DNA of 64,000 nucleotides from Craspedostauros australis. Lineage: Eukaryota > Bacillariophyta > Bacillariophyceae > Mastogloiales > Achnanthaceae. Both the position numbers and the translations under genes were made by a program. Under the pieces are notes generated by a model, which worked only from the letters and a program-made list of their open reading frames with translations, was not told the DNA's origin and ran no database searches. The DNA is taken from NCBI GenBank assembly GCA_026770025.1, contig JAMXDE010000080.1:1-64000 (forward strand), read 5' to 3'. Each line of letters starts with the position of its first letter. The stretch's first letter is position 1. This document shows positions 35,068-44,839 of this stretch, one piece after another.

Positions 35068-35095
35068 CAGTTTCAACGGAATTCCCGTGCCTTGC
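35068..35095 (-). repeat. Right terminal inverted repeat
   Basis: Partner of 33951-33978. On the plus strand it reads CAGTTTCAACGG to GTGCCTTGC. Confidence 0.8.
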
Positions 35096-35099
35096 TGGG

Positions 35100-35260
35100 C
35101 GCATCGCCAACGCAACATGCACGCAACGTCAACGTGAGTTGCACGCGACATGCACCCAACGTAAACGCGACATGAACACGACGAGAGCACGACGCGAGCT
35201 CCACATGGACGCATGTGGACGCAACGTAAACGTGACATGAGTGCGACGTGAACACGACCT
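35100..35260 (+). repeat. Degenerate short repeats rich in CGACATGAACACGAC-like units
   Basis: Variants such as CGCGACATGCACCCAACG, CGCGACATGAACACGACG and GCGACGTGAACACGACC follow one another. The last 15 bp, ACGTGAACACGACCT at 35246-35260, recur exactly at 33936-33950 on the other side of the inverted-repeat element, next to the LTR of D. Confidence 0.6.
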
Positions 35261-35782
35261 AGTCCCGACATCGGGCAGGATTTCAAATGCGTTGCGAGGT
35301 TCGGTTTAGTGTAATCATGGCTGGTGATCAATTATCTTCTGACTGTGTGGAAGTCCACTCGGGAATGGAGTAGTAGTAGAATGCAGTACCGTGTTGGCAA
35401 GGATGAGACTTCACAGAGGATGACTCCTGCTCGAAACATCGTTTCTCCGCCCTCCGCAGCGTGCCTTGCTTGCAAACGCGTACAAAGGGCACAGCGCACT
35501 CGTTCGTCCATGACAGCCCCCACGCTGTCATGAAGACGCAGGGATCATAACAATATTCAGCGACGAAGAATAGAATCTGACGTATTGGTCCGTTGAATTC
35601 TGTCGTTTCTGGCATCTTGGACATGATGAAGCGCCTTGACAGCGGCGTCGTGGGACAATAGTGCGCGTTTGTTGCGTTCTCTGCTGTCTTGCGTGCTGGG
35701 TAGCGCACCATGAGAGCAGCTCCCCAACGGCAAAAGGAGACAACAACTGGTCTACCAGGAGTCACGCAGAGTTCGCGGAGAA
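35261..35782. other. Region upstream of the transposase gene
   Basis: No recognisable gene. It would carry the promoter of the DDE transposase gene and possibly one end of its transposon, but I found no inverted repeat pairing with the downstream side. Confidence 0.5.
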
Positions 35783-36942
35783 ATGCTGTTTCCTCCTCTT
35801 ACCAAGTTGCAGTTTGCTTGCGCACTATTTCTACTATTACAACGGTTACTTTTTGACATTGTTGGTTTTCGCCTCATTTTGATATTTGAAGAGGAACAAA
35901 GAGCTCACAAATTCGCAAGAACGCAAACCATGTTACTCCCACGCGGAACTTTCGCTGCTTTGGGGTTCGGACTGATTGGGTCTCGCCCAAGGGGCATGCT
36001 TGCGAACGATCTTTCCGTGGAGTCGTTGCGACAGTTCGCGTCTGTGTTCGGAACGCATCCTGACATCGTGCACATCTTGTGGAACGAGCTCGTAGACGCT
36101 CGAGCTCTCCCGCGCGGGGCCAAACCCAAACATCTCCTTTGGACGTGCGCGTTTCTTCGCCTGTACGTGTCGGAGACTGCGCTCGCTGCAGTGTGCAAGT
36201 GTTCGGCCAAAACACTTCGCAAATGGATGTGGCTGATGATGGCAGCCGTTGAAACCGTTAAGGATCGCATTGTAAGTACTAATAAATTCGCACACCCGAA
36301 CTGCGACACAAAATTATTTTCACTCCATTCACTCACACATGGTCCTTTTTTTCGTGGTACCGCTCCAATTGACAGATTGTCTGGAACCGTCGTTTCGTTG
36401 GCGCAAGTCAAAATGCAAAAGCTCTTGTAACGGTTGATGGGACGGACATGCGAATCACCGAACCGAAACCGTTTGACAAGAAGTGGTACTCGTTCAAATT
36501 TCGCGCTGCTGGCTTGCGTTACGAGTTGGCTGTTGCGATTTCTACTGGCGAGATTGTTTGGGCGAATGGACCTTTCCCGTGTGGCCTGTTGAACGATCTT
36601 TCGATCTTCCGCCTGGGCCTGAAGCCGAAATTAGTGCAACACGAAGTCATCGTCGCAGATGCCGGATACCGTGGGGACCCTTGTGTGTTCCCCCCAACTT
36701 TTCGCGCGGATGGCATCATGCGGTGCCGCCACGAAACGGTCAACAGGCGAATCAAGCACTGGCAATGCATGCACTTGAAGTGGCGGCACCACGTGGACAA
36801 GCATCGCCTTGCATTCAACGCGGTTGCCATCCTCACCCAAATTGAATTGAGCAACGGTTTCCCCTCGTTTGACGTGGTTGTCGCGATGCAAGAAGCACGC
36901 GAACGTGCCATCGCCCAAGCAGATGAACAGCACACACACTAA
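35783..36942 (+). CDS. DDE transposase, Harbinger/DDE_Tnp_4-like, one intron
   Basis: Two exons: 35783-36271 and 36376-36942. The 104-bp intron begins GTAAGT, ends TTGACAG and is phase 0, and the spliced product is about 351 residues. The second exon holds the RNase H-fold core: VTVDGTDMRI (first Asp), VIVADAGYRGDP (second Asp) and a Glu in RCRHETVNRRIKHW, then a conserved-looking LAFNAVAILTQIELSNG tail. The first exon contains a predicted helix-turn-helix region (SETALAAVCKCSAKTLRKWMW) that could bind DNA. Such proteins cut and join transposon ends; domesticated copies are also common. No premature stop is seen in the spliced frame. The start is uncertain: the first 45 residues are hydrophobic and may not belong, and the Met in TMLLPRGTF (35930) is an alternative. 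No terminal inverted repeats were found around it. The neighbouring element at 33951-35095 could be a dependent partner, but nothing in the sequence proves it. Confidence 0.72.
36272..36375 (+). other. Predicted spliceosomal intron in the transposase gene
   Basis: GTAAGT donor and pyrimidine-containing acceptor ending GACAG, 104 bp. Without splicing, the frame of exon 1 ends soon after and exon 2, which carries the catalytic residues, is out of frame. Confidence 0.75.
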
Positions 36943-37713
36943 TTAGCCCGTCCCACTTAGTAGTAACAAATAGCCCAACTTTAGCAAGCACAAAAGGTTC
37001 ATCCCACATGCCCCCCTTGCCTGTTTGAGTGAGTGTTGTTAGGGTGTCCTGATTACGGGGTAGTAATTTTAGTGCTATGTTTTGCTGTTGGAGGTTTGAA
37101 GGACTTCCTTGTTGTGGTTGCATGTGGGACGCACTGAATAGCCAGTCCAGGAGGACGAAGGAGACGAGGAGACACCAACGCTTGCCCAAGAGAGTCCCGG
37201 TTTACATCATGGACAAACGAAGGGCAACATCAGCAAGGCATGTTGGCCACCCAACCACAACGACGTAGAGCGGAGGGACGGGTTTGTGGTCGCCACCACT
37301 GCCCACAACGGTAGCGATGCCAGCGCCATGAGTCCTCAGCAAAGAATGCGGTGAACATCGCGAGGAACGTTGGGGAGTCACGCGACGCTCAGGCAGGCAG
37401 GAACAAAGAGAGTGTGACCTTTTCTCGTGTAGAGTTCTGCAGTTGGCGAATCAAAGCCAATGACTCTCCAGAGCACGAGGCATGGCGCATATTGTTGGGA
37501 GCCCTCACCTGTATCAAAGGTGGTGTGAACAGGAACCGCACGGAGGAGGAACCGGAAGAACACAAACGGCTGTTGCGAATCAAGGTTTGTGCGGAAAGCG
37601 AGGCTGTCGTACGGGCCATATTGACAAGAAGACAGCGATGTGATGTCGTGGGTCTGGAAATTGGCATGTCTTGGAGCAGACACGACAGGGGTGGAACGAG
37701 CGCAAAGCGGACA
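36943..37713. other. Region without recognised genes
   Basis: Between the transposase gene and remnant H. Open frames here are short and resemble nothing I know. If H continued in normal order its reverse transcriptase would lie here, but I cannot see one. Confidence 0.5.
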
Positions 37714-40528
37714 TCATTGGCATTGGCACACCGTGCACGACATGTCGAGCACGTACGTAAATAAGCGCAACGTCAAGTCAACACGGGAAAGGCGTGCTCT
37801 AGTAATACCATTAGTGGTTGACTCGACAGATCCCAAAACCGTACAACACGCCTCAAGCGTGAGCAAAGCAAAATCCGACCAATATATGGTCTTTACCGCG
37901 GTTCCCGTGTAGTTCGATACATTGATGACGTGTTGTACCGCGTAGCACCAGAAGGTGAGTGGCACGGACTCCGCCCAAAGCAATTTGTATGCATGTCGCT
38001 TGATGTCGCCGATCGGCCGCTCCACTCGGTTATGATTCTGATTCATGGGAGCAGTGAAGGAGTGCTTGATCATGTACCGCATCGTCACAGCCTTCCATTC
38101 TTTGACAGCTTGGACCTGTGAGTAGTCCAAGAAGAGTAGGTCAGGTGCCCTGACCTGCACAATGAAATTGGTGAGCGCCCCTGGCGCCATCGCCTCTCGT
38201 CGGAGCGGCTTTGCCCAGATGAATTTAAATTCGCTGTGTGCAAAGAGCTGGAAGCACTTGTGGTGTCAAATGGATGGGACCGTGGAGAAGAATGGATCAG
38301 TTTCCACTCTTCCCTCGATTCGGTGTGGCTGTAGCGCGCCCGCTTGCTGCGCACGGTACTGCCTCGGGATGGGTCTTGACTCCGCCTCGATGGGAGTATC
38401 GGCCAGCTGCGTCGATACTGCTTTCGTTTTCTCGACCACCTGTTGTGGGAGATGTCGGAAGACTTTGTTGAAGTCAACACTGGTGTGGGATCTCCGAAGG
38501 CGTCTGTGTCTGTCACATATAGTAATATTCTTAGTTTGAGTTAGCTCGCGAGCTGTCGGTTTACGAATTGGGATGCACAGGGTATTGCTGTCGTGATTGG
38601 CCAGCAGGATGCTGATGTCACCAGATGGTATCCGTTGCTGCCTGTCGTATTGTCGAAGCTGATCGTAGATGCTGATGTCAGATGTGCGCATGTGGTGTGT
38701 ATTGAGCAGCGACTCCATCTGCCATGGATGCTTTTCGAGAGCCATGTAATATGCCTTGATGAGGATCACTCCGCCTTCTGGCGGCTTGTACGCTGCCACC
38801 ACGAGAACCATTGGAAACGTCTCGATTTGCGAGTCCACTGTCGCCGCTCGGGGTGGAACTGCTGCTGGTGATTTTGGGCTACCACCCATCCAGACTCATG
38901 AACAATGTCGCTGTCCGTGCCTGAGTCTAGAATGATATTGCCGTGGCTACTATTCGTTACTCTTGCCCGTCGAATCGTGTGCTCTGTATGCGGGTCGGTG
39001 CTTCTTGGACGCGACTCTCGTAGCGTATCCGGGATTGTATGCCCTGGCCCGCTCTCCGCGGCCTTTTGTGTCAAGTCTACACTGTCTTGGTCCTTGATGC
39101 ATGTGATGACCTCCAACTGCTGGCGCGAAGCACCTGTTGTTGGTTTTCAGGAGCTGTTGTCACATGGTCTGTACTTCTTGGTTCGATCGGTCTTGTTGCC
39201 AAATCTGGCGCACTTGTTGGGTTTGCGTTGAGCATGATGCTCCTGGGTCTTCGCGAACTCAGCGGGTTTGTTGCGCTTGAACGTCTCCTCGCTGATGAGT
39301 TCTCCTGTCTCGCGGAAGTGACGCGAGGATTCCACCACAAACACTTGTGCTGGGGTCAGACAGCTTCTGAATACAATATCTGGAAGTCGGTACATCGACG
39401 GTTTCTTGCGATCCCCGGATGTAGCTTCAAACGGTCGCTTGCAGTCCGTTCGCCCGTCATTCTGGTGTGCGCGTCGATTGCGCCATGGAGATCTGTCGAT
39501 CTCCGCGTTGGAGAGGACCTTGTCGTGCTTCATGAGAGTCTCGCGGACCTAATTGAAGGACTCATCTGTCTCTTGGAGGCGAGAGACCATACTAGTGAAT
39601 CGCTCATCGCTATTGTTGTGGAAGAATCTTGCAGTCTTCTGCTTGTCGCTCATTGTCTTTCCGTTGTCTTCTATTGCCTGAACAGACATAGAGAAGTCAT
39701 TGACGAACGCGCTGAACGGTCCAGATCCGTCGTAGACGAGTTTGGACAGTTTGCCTTCCTCTGTTGCCACAATGTCGGCCCTGTTCTCAGTGAATTCGTA
39801 TGTGCGGATGAGGGCCTGGAAGGCTGCATGACTGCTATCTCTTTCCGCGAGGATCATGTAGTTAGCGTGTCCTTGGCACGTTTTCGAGTTGAGCGCTGCG
39901 TAGAACTGGGTGTCGACATCTTTGCAGTAGTCATTTGGTCTCTCCTCCTTCATGTATGCCGCGTATCTGGTCATGACCAGCTGGCGGTGGAAGTCGGTCT
40001 TCCACTGGTACCATTCGATGTTGAGTCTGCTGAATGGCTCCGCCTCTAGCAGGGCGACTTGTCATACTTCCATCTAGTTGGCATTGATGGCGATCGGCGT
40101 ACTTCCAGTGGGCGTCTTGGTGAGTGTACCACAACCTTGCAGCTCATTGCCTTGGCGAGTTCACGATTGGCGGCTTCCTTCATTGCGAGTTTCAATCACA
40201 TTTGGGTTGCCTTGCTGGCGACAGGAGTCTTGATGGTTGGTACCTCATACCCGGTCGTTGTAGTGAACTCGTTGATGGCCGCCCAATCGGTTGCTTGGTC
40301 GATTTGCCGTTCTTTCGCGAAAGCGAAAATGCGAAGGATGTTCTCAATGTTGATCGAGGTGAGTGTTGGTGAGAGAGCCAGCGCTTGGATGGTGTTTTTG
40401 TCTGGACTCTTGATGGCGCGTTCGATCCTTCTGAGTTGCTTGTTGATGAACTCCATTTCTTTGTCATCAAGATCAGCAAGTTCCTTGATTACGGCTGTCA
40501 AAGCTCGGTTGTTGATCGGTCTTGCCAT
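37714..40528 (-). pseudogene. Element H: old, decayed Ty1/copia remnant
   Basis: On the minus strand the parts appear in copia order. Gag starts near 40528 (MARPINNRAL), with further Gag to about 39550. A decayed zinc knuckle lies near 39220, a protease-like ILDSGTDSDI near 38930, and the integrase C-terminal core (HSFTAPMNQNHNRVERPIGD, then FWCYAVQHVIN) near 38060-37930. Reverse transcriptase, RNase H and both LTRs were not found. It is broken many times and is not closely related to the other elements here, so it is clearly the oldest. Confidence 0.65.
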
Positions 40529-40744
40529 GGTGGTCGATGTTGTAAAGGTGATAAGCTTGTTGGTAAACCACGACTCTTAATCTGTCAAAGTGCACCAGTA
40601 ACTACTGGAGACGTATTGGCCCATTGTTGCATGCCCTGGTCAGAGCTCTTGTTCTTTTATTGTGAGTTGTTCGAGGACAATCTCCAACCAGTATTTTGAC
40701 TAATATGATTTGAAAAGAGGTAAAAAGTACAGAGAAAGCTGTCA

Positions 40745-41060
40745 CCTGCCATCATCACCACTGTTTCTCTCGCCAATACCACCTTCATTGCCATCACCAT
40801 TGCCTTCCGTGACGGAATCATTCAAGTTGCTTTCCCCATCACCATCTTTGTTGCCATCACCACCATCGTCCTTGACAACAGCATCGCTGTGGCTAGCACC
40901 ACCATCTTCGTTGCCGTGGTGGCGACCATAGCCACTGACAACGCTATCCTGGGCGTCATCACAGCTGTCTATGTCAACGCTGCCCCAATCAACACTACCG
41001 TCGCTGTCAGCATCATTGTGGCCATCGAATGCATGACAGATAACGCCATGTCCGTCATGA
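40745..41060 (-). other. Acidic, Gly/Asp-rich low-complexity stretch
   Basis: Read on the minus strand this gives many DGDGN and DADSDGSVDW-like runs reminiscent of calcium-binding loops, while the plus strand reads as Ala/Thr/Ile repeats. The underlying DNA is a degenerate CCATCAC-like repeat, so both readings may be artefacts. A separate minus-strand frame at 41103-41315 holds one hydrophobic segment (IALFVTGYVLFVAILFV). I cannot connect the two into a gene. Confidence 0.3.
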
Positions 41061-41515
41061 AAAAGGAGTAGTACCTTTGTGTGCAGTCTGGGGTGGCCAT
41101 CGTCAAAAACGGAATGGTTGATGTAGATCTTCATGAACAAGTTGAAAAACGCAGATGATAGTTGAATTGGATAGATCGCCCTGATTATTTTTTGTCGATG
41201 GCATGGATGATACCAATGGAGGGTTGTTGACAAACAGGATGGCGACGAAGAGCACGTAGCCTGTGACGAACAAGGCAATTCGCATGCACAAGAAGCTGCA
41301 GGAGAAGCGAGACAACCAACTGCGGAAACCAGAGAATAGCGCAATGAAATGCCCATCATTAATAGATCAAGATAGTGACGTTGCGATGGGAAGAAACGCT
41401 GACGAGGTGCATATCGCCAAAATATAACCGTAATTAACCGAAAAGACACCATCGAAAATATTAAGTCACGAACAACCAAGACCCATTTCCGAAATTTGAG
41501 GAGGAAAAATAACAC

Positions 41516-42386
41516 GGCGTTGTGCGTGGTAGATAAGGGTGTATAACTCTTGAAGCAAAGGTCGGATGAAGACCATTTTTATATGGATAAGATCGCACGG
41601 TGGTCTAGATTTTGTTTTTATATGTAATTTTAAATTTTATAAAAATCTGAGTCACGACTAGGCGCGACTGCACCTTCGTTCACTCAAGTGGGTCCTTATT
41701 TTTTAAAATAAGGACCTAACAAAAAATGTAACGGTTAATTATGTATAAAGAGATTATAAGGATTACAAATATGTGCTTGGTTTGGATATCGCAGATGAAA
41801 AGTTAGAATGTCCATTTCAAAGTGTTGGTCGACTCACTGATCGGGCTCATAGAGTTCGTCAGAATCCAAGTGGTCGGCACCAATAACCTGTTCGCGCCTG
41901 TCCGTCGATACGAGAGAATGAACGCTGGCCACGAACGCGTCAAATACGAGAATTCTGTCATGTCGAGCAAAGTGCCGGAGCTTTGTCAAACGTGACGTCG
42001 TCAATCTGCCAAACCACGTAAGCAGAATTCGGGCGTCAACGTTTCCGAATCACAACGAAAGCGTCAGAACGAAGGCGGCCACGTTGCGGTGATCTTGGAC
42101 ACCACAAACATCCCACACAGAACAGCAGCGGACCTCCATTGAATGGCTTGGGACACCATCACAGGCACACAACCCAATCATCGATCTGCTTTGCCCAACC
42201 ATACGAACGTACAAAGCGCTGACAACGACACCACCATCATCAACTCCACCCCACTCCACCCCACTCAGTAACCTGAGCATCCACACCATCTCTGCCCTAC
42301 CCAAGCTTCAGACCACAGAAGAAGCAATACAGCGACTACAGATCAGACCAGCACCTCAGATTCACTGCGACGCTCAAGTCCCCACC
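41516..42386. other. AT-rich intergenic region upstream of the P-loop gene
   Basis: No gene seen. It contains a perfect hairpin at 41691-41716 and leads into a minisatellite directly upstream of the P-loop NTPase gene. Confidence 0.5.
41691..41716. repeat. Perfect hairpin with 12-bp arms
   Basis: GGTCCTTATTTT, a TT spacer, then AAAATAAGGACC. It could be a transcription terminator-like or fold-back element; nothing nearby decides between them. Confidence 0.7.
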
Positions 42387-42486
42387 AACGTCAACAACAA
42401 CGTCAACAACAACGTCAACAACAACGTCAACAACAACGTCAACAACAACGTCAACAACAACGTCAACAACAACGTCAACGTCAACG
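42387..42486 (+). repeat. 12-bp minisatellite (unit AACGTCAACAAC)
   Basis: About eight near-perfect tandem units end roughly 25 bp before the start codon of the P-loop NTPase gene, so they probably lie in its 5' untranslated region or promoter. On the opposite strand they make a spurious Leu/Thr-rich frame. Confidence 0.9.
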
Positions 42487-42509
42487 TAGAAACCAAACCC
42501 AGAACCACC

Positions 42510-44078
42510 ATGCTCTCTCCAAGCCTCATGATCGTGATGACAGGAACTATGATGGCAATGGCGATGGCAGCCATGTCTCCTGTGATGGGATTCACCATCC
42601 CCCAACCGTTGGTTCCACGGCCATTGCAGCCATTCAGGTCTGGCTCCACCCCTTCGGTGTCGTCCTCGCCATTCCTTGCGCAACTGCGTCGTGGTCAGTG
42701 CCAACATCATCACGATGGACTTCACCAACGTTGGCACCCCGGCTTTCGCATGGCCGCACCCTCCACCAATGAGGCCGAATCCACCGGTGTTGACGCGCCG
42801 CTCAATGTGACCAGCTACGATTCTGTCTTCAAGACCTTCGACTTCTGGACCATCAAGGATGATGGCGATGTCATCAAGATGCTGAAGACGTTGCCGAAGC
42901 CCGACGAAAGCGTCATCAAGGACGCAATCAACAAAATGAATGTAACAGGTTCAGATGAAGACAAGATGAGCGCATGGGAGGTTGATTGGCTCAACAGAAC
43001 GGTGGACTTCCGAAAGGAGATCATCGATAAAGTTGAAAACAAGGGCAACACGGAGGAGGGAGTACAAATGTCCTGCGAGGGCTATGCCAAGCTTCAAAAA
43101 GACCACCTCCTCGCCCAATGGCTCTACAACGATGGCAATAAGGGCAACTCACAATACGCATGGAAGTCGATCAAGGGTCTCGGTGGACTCGATAACCCAA
43201 AAGTGGATCTCCGCGAATCGGTACTGGAGAGCCTCGAGAGGCTCTTCACCGCTGTACGGGAAGGCACAACGCATTTTCTTCGCCGCATGAAATATGGCAC
43301 TGCCACAAAAGTAGCATACTACGTCGGCGAATGCAATTTCCGACATATGGGCGACAAACATGGAATCCCCCAAAGAGTGCATCTCACCCAATATAGGGAA
43401 CCGGCAGCATCCAGCATTGTCCGTGTCTTCTTTTCCGGCAGCGGCACAGGCAAGACAGTCGATTTGGCCACAAGTGCAGAGTCAAGAGATGCTGTCATCA
43501 CTCTGATGTACGTCGCAGAGAATGACGTAGCGACGGCGCAAGCAAGCGAAGCTCGGACGAATCAGAGCCGGGCTTATTTGAAGAAATGTATGGATGATCA
43601 CTTCTTCAAAAAGAACGGCGAGGTGCTATCAACGATCGTAAACACGGTGCAGCAGCGGTTGCGTGCACTCGATGCGAAGAAGCAACGCCTGAGAGACGAT
43701 AAAGGCAACACGACTGGAAACGAAGAAGACCCGAAGGTGGAGGACGACAGGATTCGGATAGTGTTTGCCATTGATGAAGCAAGGTACTGTCCCAATCTTG
43801 CGAAAGAGGTCATTCGAAACTATGAAGACCTTGGAAGAGATCTCGGTCACTACATCATGAACAAGGCCATTGGAAACGTGCAGAACGGAAACAGCACGGA
43901 TGATGGCGGGCTCCCAGAATTCGACACCCTGTCAGCCATCGAGGTGGTCTTCTCCATCGCAGGTACCGGAATGTACGGTGGGGCTGTCGGTTCTCTTAGC
44001 GACAACTTCGTCTGTCTTGAACCCAGTGCCAAAAAGGATCCCAAGGAAGTGTACGAAGCCCTTTGCAATGGATACGAC
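42510..44078 (+). CDS. P-loop NTPase of unknown function, 5' portion, interrupted by element E
   Basis: The first 523 codons of a large host gene. The N-terminus is a hydrophobic, Met/Ala-rich signal-like segment (residues 5-27) ending VMG before FTIPQPL, followed by a Ser/Pro/Arg-rich stretch. This resembles the ER plus transit signals of stramenopile plastid proteins, but the usual ASAF motif is not exact. A P-loop lies at 309-316 (SGSGTGKT) and a Walker B-like IVFAIDEA at 416-423. A conserved-looking VVFSIAGTG follows at 489-497. These spacings recall the P-loop ATPase modules of RHS/Crinkler-type protein families in protists; this is a motif-level impression only. It probably binds and hydrolyses ATP or GTP; the role is unknown. 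The coding frame is interrupted at 44078 by E. Confidence 0.7.
44073..44078 (+). repeat. Target-site duplication of element E (TACGAC)
   Basis: TACGAC precedes E and recurs at 51591-51596 directly after it. Both copies are within the P-loop NTPase gene, so the insertion is direct and clean. Confidence 0.93.
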
Positions 44079-44760
44079 TGTCAGGAATCGAGGGTACGAC
44101 TCTGTCGGAAAGATACCCATGATTGCCGCAACTCCCAACATTGTTTGTCACACCTTTGGATATTATTCGTCACACCTTTGAATATTACACATTCCACCCA
44201 CAACACGAATCACACGGGAATGACCTCAATCTTACCAAGAAAACAAGCCTGTCCTCTGTGAACCAAGAAAAGGCCGCGATATCTAAATCAGGTGAAGGAA
44301 GATGATGACCGACACATTGATGATCACCCCATCTGGAGATCATGGCACGTGTCAGCCAGGGACTAGAACAACTCAGAAAGGGCATCATCCATGACACCAA
44401 TCATGACACCAATTGTAAAGTTCGGTGTCAGGAGATCAAGAGCGAAACGCAAGACTGTGGAATCGTACCGCAGGGAATGTAGAATAAGGATATGCATGAC
44501 GAGGTGCATGGAAAGAATACCTACGGATATGCACGACAATGTGCATGACAAAGGATGCCTGCGGATACGATCTCACGTACGCAAGCGATGATTCATGATG
44601 ATGAGATGCATGAACGCAACAGTATAACGCAATGCTGCTGTAGGAGATGCTACATGAGAAACGAAAGGCAAAGGAGCTGAAGAGAATGAGCTCACAGTTC
44701 TGAATAGTACGGTCTAACAACGAATTAGGTCTTACTAACACTAACCCCGGATTTCCAACA
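44079..44760 (+). repeat. 5' LTR of element E (682 bp)
   Basis: It runs from TGTCAGGAATCGAGGG to GGATTTCCAACA. It would drive transcription of the element and could also affect the interrupted host gene, which has the same orientation. Confidence 0.94.
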
Positions 44761-44772
44761 CGTTTCGAAACG
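44761..44772 (+). other. Palindrome CGTTTCGAAACG at the primer binding position
   Basis: The 12-bp perfect inverted repeat sits immediately after the 5' LTR and occurs at the equivalent place in C (18365-18376), D (33242-33253) and F (61080-61091). Confidence 0.6.
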
Positions 44773-44839
44773 TTACGATTGAAATCCTACGTTTCCATCA
44801 TCACCAACACAGCAACAAACGACTCTCACCATCATCACC

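Larger units (their letters stand above)
33951..35095. mobile_element. Putative non-autonomous DNA transposon with phased subterminal repeats
   Basis: It is bounded by 28-bp inverted repeats with one mismatch (33951-33978 and 35068-35095); the outer end is GCAAGGCACGGGAATT and the inner end contains GTTGAAACTG. Weaker inverted similarity continues inward, with ATATACGTTATGGCGATTATT on one side and a diverged counterpart near 34955-34980. Two arrays of TAGTTTCAAC with 20-bp spacing flank a unique core of about 460 bp. The inner end of each inverted repeat contains the same GTTTCAAC core. No transposase is encoded. I could not find a clear target duplication next to the ends. The architecture resembles elements whose transposase binds subterminal repeats; the family is unknown to me. 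Confidence 0.55.

Noticed and set aside
35328-35765. Minus-strand frame of 145 codons upstream of the transposase
   Set aside because: No recognisable domain, and a second overlapping open frame argues for chance.
37351-37764. Plus-strand frame of 137 codons
   Set aside because: It runs antisense into the start of remnant H and shows no protein-like motif.
42374-42649. Minus-strand protein with a long Leu/Thr repeat resembling membrane helices
   Set aside because: It is the reverse reading of the AACGTCAACAAC minisatellite and overlaps the start of the P-loop gene on the other strand.
44079-44261. Extension of the P-loop frame past 44078
   Set aside because: These codons are read from the LTR of E and are not part of the host gene.
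44761-44772. Standard tRNA-Met primer binding site after the LTR
   Set aside because: The sequence does not start with TGG and shows no obvious complement to a tRNA 3' end.
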